Source: Siphonodentalium dalli
Lineage: Eukaryota; Mollusca; Scaphopoda; Gadilida; Siphonodentaliidae
Length of the DNA stretch: 64,000 bases
NCBI GenBank assembly: GCA_032622095.1
Contig: CP136065.1
Coordinates: 246,697,474 to 246,761,473, forward strand
Direction of reading: 5' to 3'
Shown: positions 24,011-34,838 of the stretch, one piece after another
Position numbering within the stretch: position 1 is the first letter of the stretch
Layout: the number at the start of each line of letters is the position of its first letter
Made by a program: the position numbers and the translations under genes
Notes under the pieces: model-generated
Seen by the model: the letters and a program-made list of their open reading frames with translations, nothing else
Database searches by the model: none
Told to the model about the DNA's origin: nothing

Positions 24011-27000
24011 CATTATGGACCGTATCACTACTATTATTATGGGCCGTATCACAACTATTATTATGGACCGTATCACTACTATTATTATGGGCCATATCAC
24101 TACTATTATTATGGACTGTATCACTACTATTATTATGGGCCATATCACTACTATTATTATGGGCCATATCACTACTATTATTATGGGCCGTATCATTACT
24201 ATTATTATGGGCCATATCACTACTATTATTATGGGCCATATCACTACTATTACTATGGGCCGTATCACTACTATTATTATGGGCCATATCACTACTATTA
24301 TTATGGGCCATATCACTACTATTATTATGGGCCATATCACTACTATTATTATGGGCCTTTTCACAACTATTATTATGGGCCATATCACTACTATTATTAT
24401 GGACTGTATCACTACTATTATTATGGGCCATATCACTACTATTATTATGGGCCATATCACTACTATTATTATGGGCCGTATCACTACTATTATTATGGGC
24501 CTTATCACTACTATTATTATGGACCGTATCATTACTATTATTATGGGCCATATCACAACTATTATTATGGACCGTATCACTACTATTATTATGGGCCGTA
24601 TCTCTACTATTATTATGGGCCGTATCACTACTATTATTATGGGCCATATCACAACTATTATTATGGGCCATATCACTACTATTATTATGGGCCTTATCAC
24701 TACTATTATTATGGGCCATATCACTACTATTATTATGGGCCATATCACTACTATTATTATGGGCCATATCACAACTATTATTATGGACCATATCACTACT
24801 ATTATTATGGGCCATATCACTACTATTATTATGGGCCATATCACTACTATTATTATGGGCCATATCACTACTATTATTATGGGCCGTATCACTACTATTA
24901 TTATGGGCCATATCACTACTATTATTATGGGCCATATCACTACTATTATTATGGGCCATATCACTACTATTATTATGGGCCATATCACTACTATTATTAT
25001 GGGCCGTATCACTACTATTATTATGGGCCGTATCACTACTATTATTATGGGCCTTATCACTACTATTATTATGGACCGTATCATTACTATTATTATGGGC
25101 CATATCACAACTATTATTATGGACCGTATCACTACTATTATTATGGGCCGTATCTCTACTATTATTATGGGCCGTATCACTACTATTATTATGGGCCATA
25201 TCACAACTATTATTATGGGCCATATCACTACTATTATTATGGGCCATATCACTACTATTATTATGGGCCATATCACAACTATTATTATGGACCGTATCAC
25301 TACTATTATTATGGGCCATATCACTACTATTATTATGGGCCATATCATTACTATTATTATGGGCCATATCACTACTATTATTATGGGCCATATCACTACT
25401 ATTACTATGGGCCGTATCACTACTATTATTATGGGCCATATCACTACTATTATTATGGGCCATATCACTACTATTATTATGGGCCATATCACTACTATTA
25501 TTATGGGCCTTTTCACAACTATTATTATGGGCCATATCACTACTATTATTATGGACTGTATCACTACTATTATTATGGGCCATATCACTACTATTATTAT
25601 GGGCCATATCACTACTATTATTATGGGCCGTATCACTACTATTATTATGGGCCTTATCACTACTATTATTATGGACCGTATCATTACTATTATTATGGGC
25701 CATATCACAACTATTATTATGGACCGTATCACTACTATTATTATGGGCCGTATCTCTACTATTATTATGGGCCGTATCACTACTATTATTATGGGCCATA
25801 TCACAACTATTATTATGGGCCATATCACTACTAATATTATGGGCCTTATCACTACTATTATTATGGGCCATATCACTACTATTATTATGGGCCATATCAC
25901 TACTATTATTATGGGCCATATCACAACTATTATTATGGACCATATCACTACTATTATTATGGGCCATATCACTACTATTATTATGGGCCATATCACTACT
26001 ATTATTATGGGCCATATCACTACTATTATTATGGGCCATATCACTACTATTATTATGGGCCTTATCACTACTATTATTATGGACCATATCACAACTATTA
26101 TTATGGGCCATATCACTACTATTATTATGGGCCATATCACTACTATTATTATGGGCCATATCACAACTATTATTATGGACCGTATCACAACTATTATTAT
26201 GGGCCATATCACTACTATTATTATGGGCCATATCACTACTATTATTATGGGCCATATCACTACTATTATTATGGGCCATATCACAACTATTATTATGGAC
26301 CATATCACAACTATTATTATGGGCCATATCACTACTATTATTATGGGCCATATCACTACTATTATTATGGGCCATATCACAACTATTATTATGGACCGTA
26401 TCACTACTATTATTATGGGCCATATCACTACTATTATTATGGGCCATATCACAACTATTATTATGGGCCATATCACTACTATTATTATGGGCCTTATCAC
26501 AACTATTATTATGGGCCATATCACAACTATTATTATGGGCCATATCACTACTATTATTATGGGCCTTATCACTACTATTATTATGGGCCGTATCACTACT
26601 ATTATTATGGGCCATATCACTACTATTATTATGGGCCTTATCACTACTATTATTATGGGCCATATCACAACTATTATTATGGACCGTATCACTACTATTA
26701 TTATGGGCCATATCACTACTATTATTATGGGCCATATCACAACTATTATTATGGGCCGTATCACTATTATTATGGGCCATATCACAACTATTATTATGGG
26801 CCATATCACTACTATTATTATGGGCCATATCACTACTATTATTATGGGCCATATCACAACTATTATTATGGGCCGTATCACTATTATTATGGGCCATATC
26901 ACAACTATTATTATGGGCCATATCACTACTATTATTATGGGCCATATCACTACTATTATTATGGACCGTATCACTACTATTATTATGGGCCGTATCACTA

Positions 27001-27380
27001 CTATTATTATGGGCCGTATCACTACTATTATTATGGGCCATATCACAACTATTATTATGGGCCATATCACTACTATTATTATGGGCCATATCACTACTTT
27101 TATTATGGGCCGTATCACTACTATTATTATGGGCCATATCACTACTATTATTATGGGCCATATCACTACTATTATTATGGGCCATATCACAACTATTATT
27201 ATGGGCCTTTTCACAACTATTATTATGGGCCATATCACAACTATTATTATGGGCCTTTTCGCAACTATTATTATGCGCCATATCACAACTATTATTATGG
27301 ACCATATCACTACTATTATTATGGGCCATATCACTACTATTATTATGGACCGTATCACAACTAATATTATGTGCCGTTTC
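24011..27380 (+). repeat. 24-bp minisatellite, large block (~140 units) with 1152-bp higher-order repeat
   Basis: Same unit as at 20764. Rare variants recur at fixed distance: TACTATGGGCC at 24251 and 25403 (1152 bases apart, 48 units), and TCTCTACTATTATT at 24601, 25153 and 25753 (552 and 600 apart, 23 and 25 units). A 21-bp short unit occurs at 26761 and 26878. Apparent open frames of over 1100 codons in several frames on both strands are a consequence of the stop-free 24-bp unit. Confidence 0.97.
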
Positions 27381-27600
27381 ACATGATAATACCTTAATTT
27401 GTAGATAGGGCGTTAATTATTCATCACAACTCTGACATTTCAGGTGTCTTTCTATGCATCGCATCTTAAGTCTCTGAATTGAAGCATTAAATTTGCACTA
27501 AAAACTAATCAGTATCTGATGACTGTCAGGTAATTAGTTTCCCCAAGATAAATGTCTCACAGTAACGTATACATTGCATCAATGAGAGAGGTGCATTACA
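27381..27600. other. Unique spacer
   Basis: No gene, repeat or site is recognised between the minisatellite and the next MITE. Confidence 0.5.
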
Positions 27601-27863
27601 TTAACCCTTCCATGACAGGAGCTTCCTGAAATTTTGCGAAAACTCTGTGCCAATGCATTCTCTTATATATGCAAGGCTCTCATAGGGTGCCTCGCATATA
27701 TCAGAGAATGCATTGGCCTGACAATATTTACCTTTATCTTGTAAGCCAGTGCATTCTCTTATATATGCGAGGATCCCTATGGGAGACTCGCATATATAAG
27801 AAATTGCACAGGCACAAGATCTTTAATGCTGCACCAGCGCAGCTCCCGTCATGAAAGGGTTAA
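27601..27863. mobile_element. TTAA foldback MITE, family C, copy 4 (complete)
   Basis: It starts TTAACCCTTCCATGACAGGAG and ends CCCGTCATGAAAGGGTTAA. The first cassette (27650-27718) has CCAATG/CATTGG stem bases and the second (27746-27812) CCAGTG/CACAGG. It serves as the uninterrupted reference for the nested copies at 9515 and 36030. Confidence 0.9.
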
Positions 27864-28003
27864 CTCATTTAACTGAACTGAATAACTCAGTCTTAACAAA
27901 TCCTCAATTAATTCACTGCGCCAACCAGCCATTCTGAATTGTAATGTGCGATTACCATTGAATTGTGAAGTTATGCATGTTTGCAGGATTTACAGTCCTA
28001 TTT

Positions 28004-28445
28004 GAATGGTTGTACAGCCAATAAGTCCTTTTTGAAGGGTTGTACAGCCAATAAGTCCTATTTGAAGGGTTGTACAGCCAATAAGTCCTATTTGAAGGGT
28101 TGTACAGCCAATAAGTCCTTTTTGAAGGGTTGTACAGCCAATAAGTCCTTTTTGAAGGGTTGTACAGCCAATAAGTCCTTTTTGAAGGGTTGTACAGCCA
28201 ATAAGTCCTTTTTGAAGGGTTGTACAGCCAATAAGTCCTATTTGAAGGGTTGTACAGCCAATAAGTCCTATTTGAAGGGTTGTACAGCCAATAAGTCCTT
28301 TTTGAAGGGTTGTACAGCCAATAAGTCCTATTTGAAGGGTTGTACAGCCAATAAGTCCTATTTGAAGGGTTGTACAGCCAATAAGTCCTTTTTGAAGGGT
28401 TGTACAGCCAATAAGTCCTTTTTGAAGGGTTGTACAGCTAATATA
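28004..28445 (+). repeat. 30-bp minisatellite (14 units)
   Basis: The unit is TGTACAGCCAATAAGTCC followed by T/A-TTTTGAAGGGT. Two variants differ at one base (CCTTTTTG or CCTATTTG). The unit is stop-free, so one frame reads as a CTANKSFLKG repeat. Decaying copies continue to about 28510. There is no evidence of translation. Confidence 0.95.
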
Positions 28446-28904
28446 AGTCCTATTTGTTGGGATGTTTAGCTAATAAGTCCTATTTATAGTGATGTTCAGA
28501 TAATAAGTCCTATCTGTGATCTCCCGTGATGTTTAGAGTTATAGCAGTATAATGATGTATATTTCATACTGACATGTTTTCCTTTCACGCTGCTGTAAAC
28601 AAATACACCAAATACCTGAATACAAAATCAATACCAAGGTGTTACATATCACAAATTTTGTGTTGCACTCATTCAGTAAATAGCTAATTAATTAACCCTT
28701 GCATACTGATTTATTGATTTATTGATTTAAACATTACATTTCATATGAGAAAGATAACGAAATATGATGTGATTGACACATCTAGCCATATGGCCTATAA
28801 TTCTTTTTAATATATAACATTTGAGTATTTAGATGCATAATGGTGACTACCGGGTAACTGACTGAAAAAAACTCTGGAACCTCATTCTGGAAATGACAGT
28901 CACA
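28446..28904. other. Non-coding stretch
   Basis: It holds decayed remains of the 30-bp repeat to 28515, then AT-rich DNA with no recognised feature. A short family-M end (CCTCATTCTGGAAATGACAG) lies at 28881. Confidence 0.5.
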
Positions 28905-29075
28905 CTACAGTGATGCTCTAAATAATCGACTCCTTAACCACAGCAGAATTATGGTTAATTTTTCAGGATTTAGAGCATTACTGTATTTCAAGGTAGTGTA
29001 ATGCTCTAAGTAATCGACTTCTTAACCACAGCAGAATTATGGGTAACTTTCAGGATTTAGTCGGAAATATGGCTT
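28905..29075. mobile_element. Tc1/mariner-like MITE, family P, two partial copies
   Basis: CAGTGATGCTCTAAATAATCGACTCC is followed by ACCACAGCAGAATTATGG. The first copy folds back to GAGCATTACTGTA at 28973-28986, and a second left half begins around 28998. The ends and TA borders match family P elsewhere. Confidence 0.75.
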
Positions 29076-29080
29076 GTTGC

Positions 29081-29447
29081 CCTGTGCCAATGCATTCTCT
29101 TATATATGCGAGTCGACCATAGGTCGCCTCGCATATATAAGAGAATGCATTGGCCTAACAATTTTTTATCATTTTTTTAAAATAAATGTTTCTTACAATT
29201 TTTAGGACATAAAATAAAAAACATCCATTACCCTGCAGGGTGCCCCATACATATATAGAAGCATATAGAAGAGTGTCGTCTGCTCATGTTTGTCTGGGGC
29301 TCTGTATGGGTGAAATTATAAAATTATTAAAGAATACAAGAAAAAATTATTAAAATTGTAAAAAATTGTTAGGCCAATGCATTCTCTTATATATGCGAGG
29401 CGACCTATGGTCGACTCGCATATATAAGAGAATGCATTGGCACAGGG
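29081..29447. mobile_element. Paired hairpin cassettes without TTAACCC ends
   Basis: CCCTGTGCCAATGCATTCTC starts a perfect cassette (29089-29154), and its inverse closes at 29373-29440 with TTGGCACAGGG. The ~220-bp spacer differs from those of families A and B (contains CCCTGCAGGGTGCCCC). No TTAA termini are present, so the outer ends were lost or this is a separate family. Confidence 0.8.
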
Positions 29448-29454
29448 TAAAAAA

Positions 29455-29787
29455 ATCCCGGGTCTTGGGGGACTGAATCAACCGGTATGTTAGATGAGTA
29501 GCTCCCTTCAACAACTAACCACATTCTTCGTTAGGTTAGGAACGATTAAAGCCAGCCATCTCTATTTCCTTTGATTCCGTAGCTCGAGACTTTATGCAGA
29601 AGTGTATTGTGCGGCGCGGTGTCAAATGCTTTTGAGAAATAGAGAATGGCTATGTCTGTTTGGATGTCTTTATCGTATGATTGGAGCAGGTCGTCGGATG
29701 TTGTTAAGAACATGTGATTGGTTCCTTGTGACAATGACCTCATTGGCGTCACTTAGCATTGCACACAAACTAATTAAATGCTGCTGA
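29455..29787 (-). pseudogene. Broken non-LTR retrotransposon reverse transcriptase fragment
   Basis: On the minus strand, translation gives SQGTNHMFLTT, then DIAILYFSKAFDTAPHNTLL, then SYGIKGN, followed after two in-frame stops (29546-29548 and 29531-29533) by VVEGSYSSNIPVDSVPQ. This order matches the fingers/palm part of jockey- or CR1-type reverse transcriptases: the DFSKAFDxVPH motif, the YGI..G motif, SFLT.R, and (V)PQG. Only about 110 codons remain, and the YADD region and endonuclease are missing. It lies in the intron upstream of the first recognised transporter exon, in the opposite orientation. It is a dead fragment. Confidence 0.85.
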
Positions 29788-30000
29788 TATACACATGTAC
29801 ACAAGACACTCTGATGTTGAAACTTGCAGTCTGATTTTGGTAGAATTGTTTACTCACTATCATATTGATCTCTGTGGCAACTCTTGATATATAAAATTCA
29901 TTTGTTCTGCTTTTTTCCACTTCTAGAAGCTCACGATATAAATTTGAATGTTAAATAAGTCTCGTAATATAACTTCAATTGCATCTTTTATTTATTACAG

Positions 30001-30124
30001 AAATCTACCCCGTGCTATCGGCATATCAATGGCTATTGTGATTGTGGTGTATCTAACGGCTAATGTAGCATACCTGGGTGTGTTATCTCCACTTGACATG
30101 ATCAAATCAACGGCTGTAGCAGTG
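30001..30124 (+). CDS. SLC7A8-like: LAT-type amino acid transporter (SLC7), internal exon 1 of window
   Basis: This is the first of six recognised exons of a heterodimeric amino acid transporter light chain. In the family these proteins exchange large neutral amino acids across the plasma membrane and pair by disulfide with an SLC3 heavy chain. After one base of a split codon, the exon encodes 41 residues beginning NLPRAIGIS, then a membrane span (about residues 8-29, TM7) and ending STAVAV. NLPRA and the AVAV/TFG exon join are SLC7 LAT hallmarks. The acceptor is TTTATTACAG and the donor GTAAGA, phase 0. Upstream exons (TM1-6, including the cysteine that binds the heavy chain) were not found in 1-30000 and presumably lie outside the window. 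The closest match by memory is SLC7A8/SLC7A5; SLC7A9 is less likely but possible. Confidence 0.9.
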
Positions 30125-30230
30125 GTAAGATATAAATATATACAAATATATCACATGAAACCCCTATTATATCATTAAAAAGCCATTACATATTTCCTTA
30201 TATCTCATATCTTATACCATATAGTTTTGA

Positions 30231-30420
30231 CTAGCCGCGTGCTTCGCAGTATACTTGGCATCACGCCAACAAAATTATCATGTGGATTAATACTTTTTCG
30301 AAAAGCTGCACATGAGACCAATACCAGACATTGTAAAATTGCTTTGTTCATTAACGTTAAATTATTGTCCAACTTCATTGCCCTAACAAAAATAGGCACA
30401 CAAAAAAAGAGACAAACTGT
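30231..30420 (-). mobile_element. Helitron-like 3' end fragment
   Basis: Read on the minus strand, the end is TGCGAAGCACGCGGCTAG followed by T. This resembles the 3' termini of animal Helitrons (short GC hairpin, then CTRR, inserted before T). It sits 107 bases downstream of the transporter exon donor. The extent away from the terminus is uncertain. Confidence 0.5.
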
Positions 30421-30594
30421 CGTATATGGTTGTGAAGCGTCTCAGCCAATGCATTCTTTTAAAGATTTAGTTTTTTTAAAAAGGCATAAAGCTCTTCAAA
30501 GATCTTCAACTTGTTATGTTGGGATATCAAATTGATCAAACTGTTTTCATAAAATCTTATATCCCAACTTGTTGGAGATCCTCTATATACAAAC

Positions 30595-30720
30595 TACAGT
30601 AATGCCCTAAGTAATCGACTCCTTAAACACAGCAGAATTATGGGTAACTTTTCAGGATTTAGTCGGAAATATGGCTTGTTGCCATTCATCGGAAAGCTCT
30701 CCCTTAAGGCATTACTGTAT
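30595..30720. mobile_element. Tc1/mariner-like MITE, family P, copy 2 (internally deleted)
   Basis: TACAGTAATGCCCTAAGTAA begins the element and AAGGCATTACTGTA ends it. The left arm (CAGGATTTAGTCGGAAATATGG) is present; most of the right arm is deleted. Confidence 0.8.
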
Positions 30721-30848
30721 ATACAAATATAAAATGTAGTTCCATTCAGTGTAAATTAATCACAGTATTATCACCCCGTAATTGTTGTTAAATTCAAATA
30801 ATTTTGGAAATTCTCAGTGAATAGATAGTTTTCATTTCAAAGTAAAAA

Positions 30849-31560
30849 CAAGCCTGATTATAGTGTGTCTGTCATTTGCAGAATGAGGTCCCCAGTGGGT
30901 GAATTTAGTGATGCTATCCTGCATAGCGGGCTAGCATCACTAAATTCACCCTCTGGGGACCTCATTCTGCTTAGGCCTCATCTTCTCTGGAAAGTTTCTT
31001 TATTATCAAATTTCTATAGATTATATATATAGATTATTATTTTTAGTTTAGTTTCTCTATATAATTTCCCCAAATTGGCAGACGACACATTGCATAATCA
31101 AGGTTCCCAATTGGTGTTCATCACAATATTCACCATTTGGGAACTTCAATCTGAGTCTATGTCTACCATAGCAGAACGAGGACCCCAGAGGGTGAATTTT
31201 GTGATGCTAGCCGGCTATGCAGGATAGCGTCACTAAATTCACCCTCTGGGAACCTCATTCTGCAAATGACAGGCACACTAAACTCAGGCATGAGTATATC
31301 TCTATATATCTCTATATAATTTCCCCAATTGGCAGACGACACATTGCAAGATCAAGGTTCCCAATGGGTGTTCATCACAATATTCACCATTTGGGAACTT
31401 CAATATGAGTTTATGTCTACCATAGCAGATGAGGCCATGCAGAATGAGGACCCCAGAGGGTGAATTTTGTGATGCTAGCCCGCTATGCAGGATAGCGTCA
31501 CTAAATTCACCCACTGGGAACCTCATTCTGCAAATGACAGGCACACTAAACTCAGGCATG
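30849..31560. mobile_element. Family M MITE, copy 3, with internal duplication
   Basis: The left end is CAAGCCTGATTATAGTGTG and the right end CACTAAACTCAGGCATG. The exact 8-bp duplication AGTAAAAA flanks it (30841-30848 and 31561-31568). The right ~240 bases (31060-31290) are repeated at 31305-31560. It lies in the transporter intron. Confidence 0.9.
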
Positions 31561-31709
31561 AGTAAAAAGTGGTTGTTTATGTTGTATTTTTTGTCATCCA
31601 CTCACAAATTTATACGCCTGAAAATGCAACGAAAATGACATTTAAACACTGGGAGATGCGTTTGTTTATGCCATGATTTATCACATATAATGCAGAGGCT
31701 TTTTACTTA

Positions 31710-31785
31710 CTCTTGAAACCGGACAATGGGATTATTGTTGGGATCATTCCTATGCCTATAACGATTTCTGTGTCTGGAACAATGA
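31710..31785 (+). pseudogene. Degenerate duplicate of transporter exon 2
   Basis: Thirty-five to 110 bases upstream of the true exon, this stretch aligns with it: ACCGGACAATGGGATTATT against ACCGGACGATGGGGATTAT, and GTGTCTGGAACAATGA against GTAGCTGGAACAATGA. One frame reads GIIVGIIPMPITISVSGTM, matching GIMAWIVPVLIAISVAGTM in the real exon. Small indels near the 5' end shift the frame, and no acceptor AG sits at the matching position. It is therefore probably a dead tandem exon copy. Confidence 0.75.
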
Positions 31786-31819
31786 GCACTCAAAGAATTG
31801 CATGTTTACATATTTTCAG

Positions 31820-31923
31820 ACATTCGGAGACCGGACGATGGGGATTATGGCATGGATTGTACCTGTGTTGATAGCGATCTCCGTAGCTGGAACAATGAAT
31901 GGTTGCTCTCTCAGCATGTCCAG
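31820..31923 (+). CDS. SLC7A8-like: LAT-type amino acid transporter, exon 2 of window
   Basis: The acceptor is ATATTTTCAG. The exon encodes 34 residues from TFGDRTMGIMAW through a membrane span (about residues 8-26, TM8) to NGCSLSMS, then two bases of an arginine codon completed by the next exon. TFG...MGIMAWI is a strong family match. The loop reads NGCSLSMSR, where family members usually have NGSLF(T)xSR, so this loop is unusually diverged. The donor is GTTATA, a weak match to consensus. A decayed copy of this exon lies just upstream. Phase fits exon 3 exactly. Confidence 0.88.
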
Positions 31924-32344
31924 GTTATAACCAAATTTCACTAATTATTGCAAGTTATTGTGGTGGATTGACGATAACATGATGTTGACTTGAAGTTTAT
32001 GTTCAACCGAGTTGCAGAGCTCCCAGCAATCAATGTCACAACATATTAGCATCAGTTAACCACAATAACACATATGTTCTGCTGTCAGTCTGAAAATCTC
32101 GATCGGTCTCTTCATATTGTTGTTCAACTTTAAGTGACATCACAAAGAAGCAGTTTGTTGAGAGACATTAAAAATGGTCGTCTTGGTTTCCCTCATGTTG
32201 GCAGCTTGAGACGTGAACGTAGGAATTATAATGAAGCTCTCTAGCCAATCTTAATGGAGGCAGAACATTAGCTAATAGCATCATGTGAGATATGATGAAC
32301 CTTTTTGTTATTTTTGAATTTCCACACACCCTCATAGCAATACT

Positions 32345-32843
32345 TTAACCCTTTAATGGGGATTCATGACGGGAGGTGCGCTGGTGCAGCATTAAAGATC
32401 TATGTGTCACTGCATTCTCTCATATATATGCGAGTCTCCTACTGGCTTACAAAGTCAAGATAAATATTGCTAGGCCAATATACTCTTTTATTATATACTT
32501 GCCCATGAATTATAAGGTTTTAGCAGTGAGATATAAGTGATATCCCACTAGTGAGATATAAGTGATATCCCACTGGTGAAATGTCTGATGTATTGACATT
32601 CATTGGGGGCCATAGGCAAGTGACTAAAGTATATAATAAACAGAATATCCACACTTTTTCAGTGGGTATGGGTTAAATCTCATTCGGGATGACAAAACAT
32701 TTGAATTTCCACTCGTGGCTAAAGCCACTCGTGGAAATTCAATGTTTTGTCATCACTCATGAGATATAACCCATATCCACTGAAAAAGTCTCCCTAAGGG
32801 TTTTTCGCAAAATTTCAGTAAGCTCCAGTCATGGAAGGGTTCA
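32345..32843. mobile_element. Family C MITE, copy 5, interrupted by another palindrome
   Basis: The left end TTAACCCTTTAATGGGG and GGTGCAGCATTAAAGATC match family C. The right end has TTTTCGCAAAATTTCAG and CATGGAAGGGTT. Between 32490 and 32790 lies an unrelated palindromic insert: AGTGATATCCCAC direct repeats, then an inverted pair CCACTCGTGG...CCACTCGTGG inside CACTTTTTCAGTGGGTATGG arms. Confidence 0.7.
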
Positions 32844-33300
32844 GATCGTCACCAAACTTCCTATGGATCTTCGGGGTGACTTCTAGATGGGAGCCATTGA
32901 TTATTCCTAAAATTCGTAAAAAACATGGCTTCCAGCGGCCATCTTTGATTTTACTCTTTGCTTGACAAAATCCTTCGGCACACATTACAGGCCACATCCC
33001 TCATCCAATTGTCACCAAACTTCAAATGGATCTTCAGGCTGTCCTTTAGATTGGAGCCATCAATTATTTATGAAATTCGTTATAAACATGGCTGCCAGCA
33101 GCATGTTGGATTTAAAATTTGCAGCCCACATTAATTGTGAAATTTTCAAATGAAAATAATTAATAATTAAAAATAATACAAGACCTTTACTGTAACTTTA
33201 TGCTTTCCTTCTTCTTTATCATTCTATTCGTTGCTCAGCAAAAACAAACTTCTTCCCAAGTTGAGCTACAGTGTCATTGACACTTTCATATACTATATAC
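32844..33300 (+). repeat. R2-related repeat fragment
   Basis: Two diverged units carry AACATGGCTTCCAGCGGCCATC and AACATGGCTGCCAGCAG. The fragment ends with CCCAAGTTGAGCTACAGTGTC and ATTGACACTTTCA, the same border as at 23980-24012. This supports R2 as a dispersed element with a fixed right end. Confidence 0.75.
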
Positions 33301-33758
33301 TTATTGGTGAATAGTTCTCTTAGCTCGGAGCTCCAGTCATGGGTTAAATCGGAAAGCAATGGAATTCACACATGTAACCAACCTGACATCTGGTTAGGAG
33401 CTACACTTCGTTTTTTGTCATCTACATATAAATATGGCAGCTGGCTAACTTCATGTTTTTTGTGGTAATCCTTTGCTATAATGTTTGTCAAATCGATAAG
33501 AGAAGTTTGCATTGTCAATGAAAGTGATGTCTAGTTTGGTTGCATAAATAAGTGTTGGATTTCATGATAACACATGACTGGTAACCTATATCTGTACTTT
33601 TATATTAAATGTTATTCTTCAGCATACCCTACAGGCAGCATTTATATAGTAAGGTTGCTTGTTTAACATTTACACGCTTAATCAACATTGTGATCAAAAC
33701 CAAAAATGCTTTGGTTAAACATAGCCATTTCAAATTCTTGAGTATCTCGGCACACGAA
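33301..33758. other. Intronic stretch
   Basis: No gene, exon or element is recognised. It is AT-rich intron between transporter exons 2 and 3. Confidence 0.5.
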
Positions 33759-34030
33759 GGTGCAGCATTAAAGATCCTGTGCCAGTGCATTCTCTGATAA
33801 ATGCGAGTCGCCCATAGGGAGCCTCACATATATAAGAGAATGCACTGGCTTACAAGATCAAGGTAAATATTGTTAGGCCAATGTGTTCTCTTATATATGC
33901 GAGGCTCCCTTGCATATATAAAAGAATGCACTGGCTTACACGGTCAAGGTAAATATTGTTAGGCCAATTTATTTTCTTATATATGCAACTTATGCAAGGC
34001 TCCCTATGAGAGACTTCTACACTTGTATTA
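33759..34030. mobile_element. Family C MITE, copy 6, rearranged
   Basis: GGTGCAGCATTAAAGATCCTG is followed by three hairpin cassettes (33783-33848, 33880-33930, 33965-34020). The third repeats the linker GGTCAAGGTAAATATTGTTAGG. Outer TTAACCC ends are missing. Confidence 0.7.
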
Positions 34031-34236
34031 TCTGTCATCTGCTTATATTTCACTAAAATGATCTCTAAATCGTCACTTCAGACATTCAGGGCCGGGAACC
34101 TGCATCACTAATGTAATCTCTAAACCATCTCTTTAGACGTTCGGATAGGTACCCCTACAATACCTTGTCAACATCAAGTTGAGCTTCAGTCTTTTACCAT
34201 GAAAATGTTTTACCATATTGTTACTTTTTCTTGCAG

Positions 34237-34333
34237 ACTGTTTTTTGTTGGTGCCAAACATGGACACTTCCCAAAGTTCATATCGATGATCCACGTGAAT
34301 TATCTCACGCCGGTACCATCTTTAATTATTATT
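34237..34333 (+). CDS. SLC7A8-like: LAT-type amino acid transporter, exon 3 of window
   Basis: The acceptor is TTTTTCTTGCAG and the donor GTAAGT. The first base completes the arginine codon. Then 32 residues start [14 protein letters not shown], continue [14 protein letters not shown], and end III at the start of the next membrane span (TM9). R-LFF.GA..GH.P....MIH...TP.P is one of the most conserved LAT signatures, so this exon fixes the family assignment. It ends in phase 0. Confidence 0.95.
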
Positions 34334-34362
34334 GTAAGTATTTATACCGTATAGCACTGTGT

Positions 34363-34838
34363 TTAATCCTTTAAGCCAGGTCCGATTTTTGTATCAACCC
34401 ATATACCCTGTGCCAATGCATTCTCTTATATATACGAGTCGACCATAGGTCGCCTCGCATATATAAGAGAATGCATTGGCCTAACAATTTTTCATCATTT
34501 GTTATTATTTGTTGCAATTTTTTTTACATTTTAATAATTTTTTCTTATATTCGTTAACAGACTTATTTTGTAGGTTTAGTGCCAGGGAATCTAGCTTCCG
34601 TTTTTCATGGGCATCAAAATTATTACTATGAATACTTGGTGATAGTTTTGAGTTATAACATGCCCCTAAGGTATTATCCAGTTTGTTTTTAAATTTGCTA
34701 TAGCATGCTTAAGCATACCCAATTCAACCCAAAAAAATAAATAACAATTTATTTTTTATTTGTTATTTTTTTTAGGGCCGATTTTACAGACCGTGAATTA
34801 GGGCTGGTGAGATCGGCCCCTGGCACTGAAAGGGTTAA
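34363..34838. mobile_element. TTAA foldback MITE, family B, copy 1
   Basis: The left end is TTAATCCTTTAAGCCAGGTC and the right end CCCTGGCACTGAAAGGGTTAA. It has a single full hairpin cassette (34413-34482), and a long A/T-rich middle ends in AGATCGGCCCCTGG. It begins 30 bases after the exon 3 donor. Confidence 0.85.

Noticed and set aside
23973-27408. Open frames of over 1100 codons in both strands
   Set aside because: They are produced by a stop-free 24-bp tandem repeat. The same DNA is open in several frames, and the predicted polypeptides are pure 8-residue repeats.
27981-28469. 162-codon frame reading CTANKSFLKG repeats
   Set aside because: A 30-bp minisatellite gives this automatically. 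There is no signal peptide, splice context or non-repetitive domain.
29546-29752. Intact reverse transcriptase gene
   Set aside because: Homology continues past two in-frame stops, and the catalytic YADD region is absent, so it is a pseudogene fragment.
30231-30535. Coding frame on either strand near 30300
   Set aside because: It lies in a Helitron-like tail inside the transporter intron, and the frame shows no domain.
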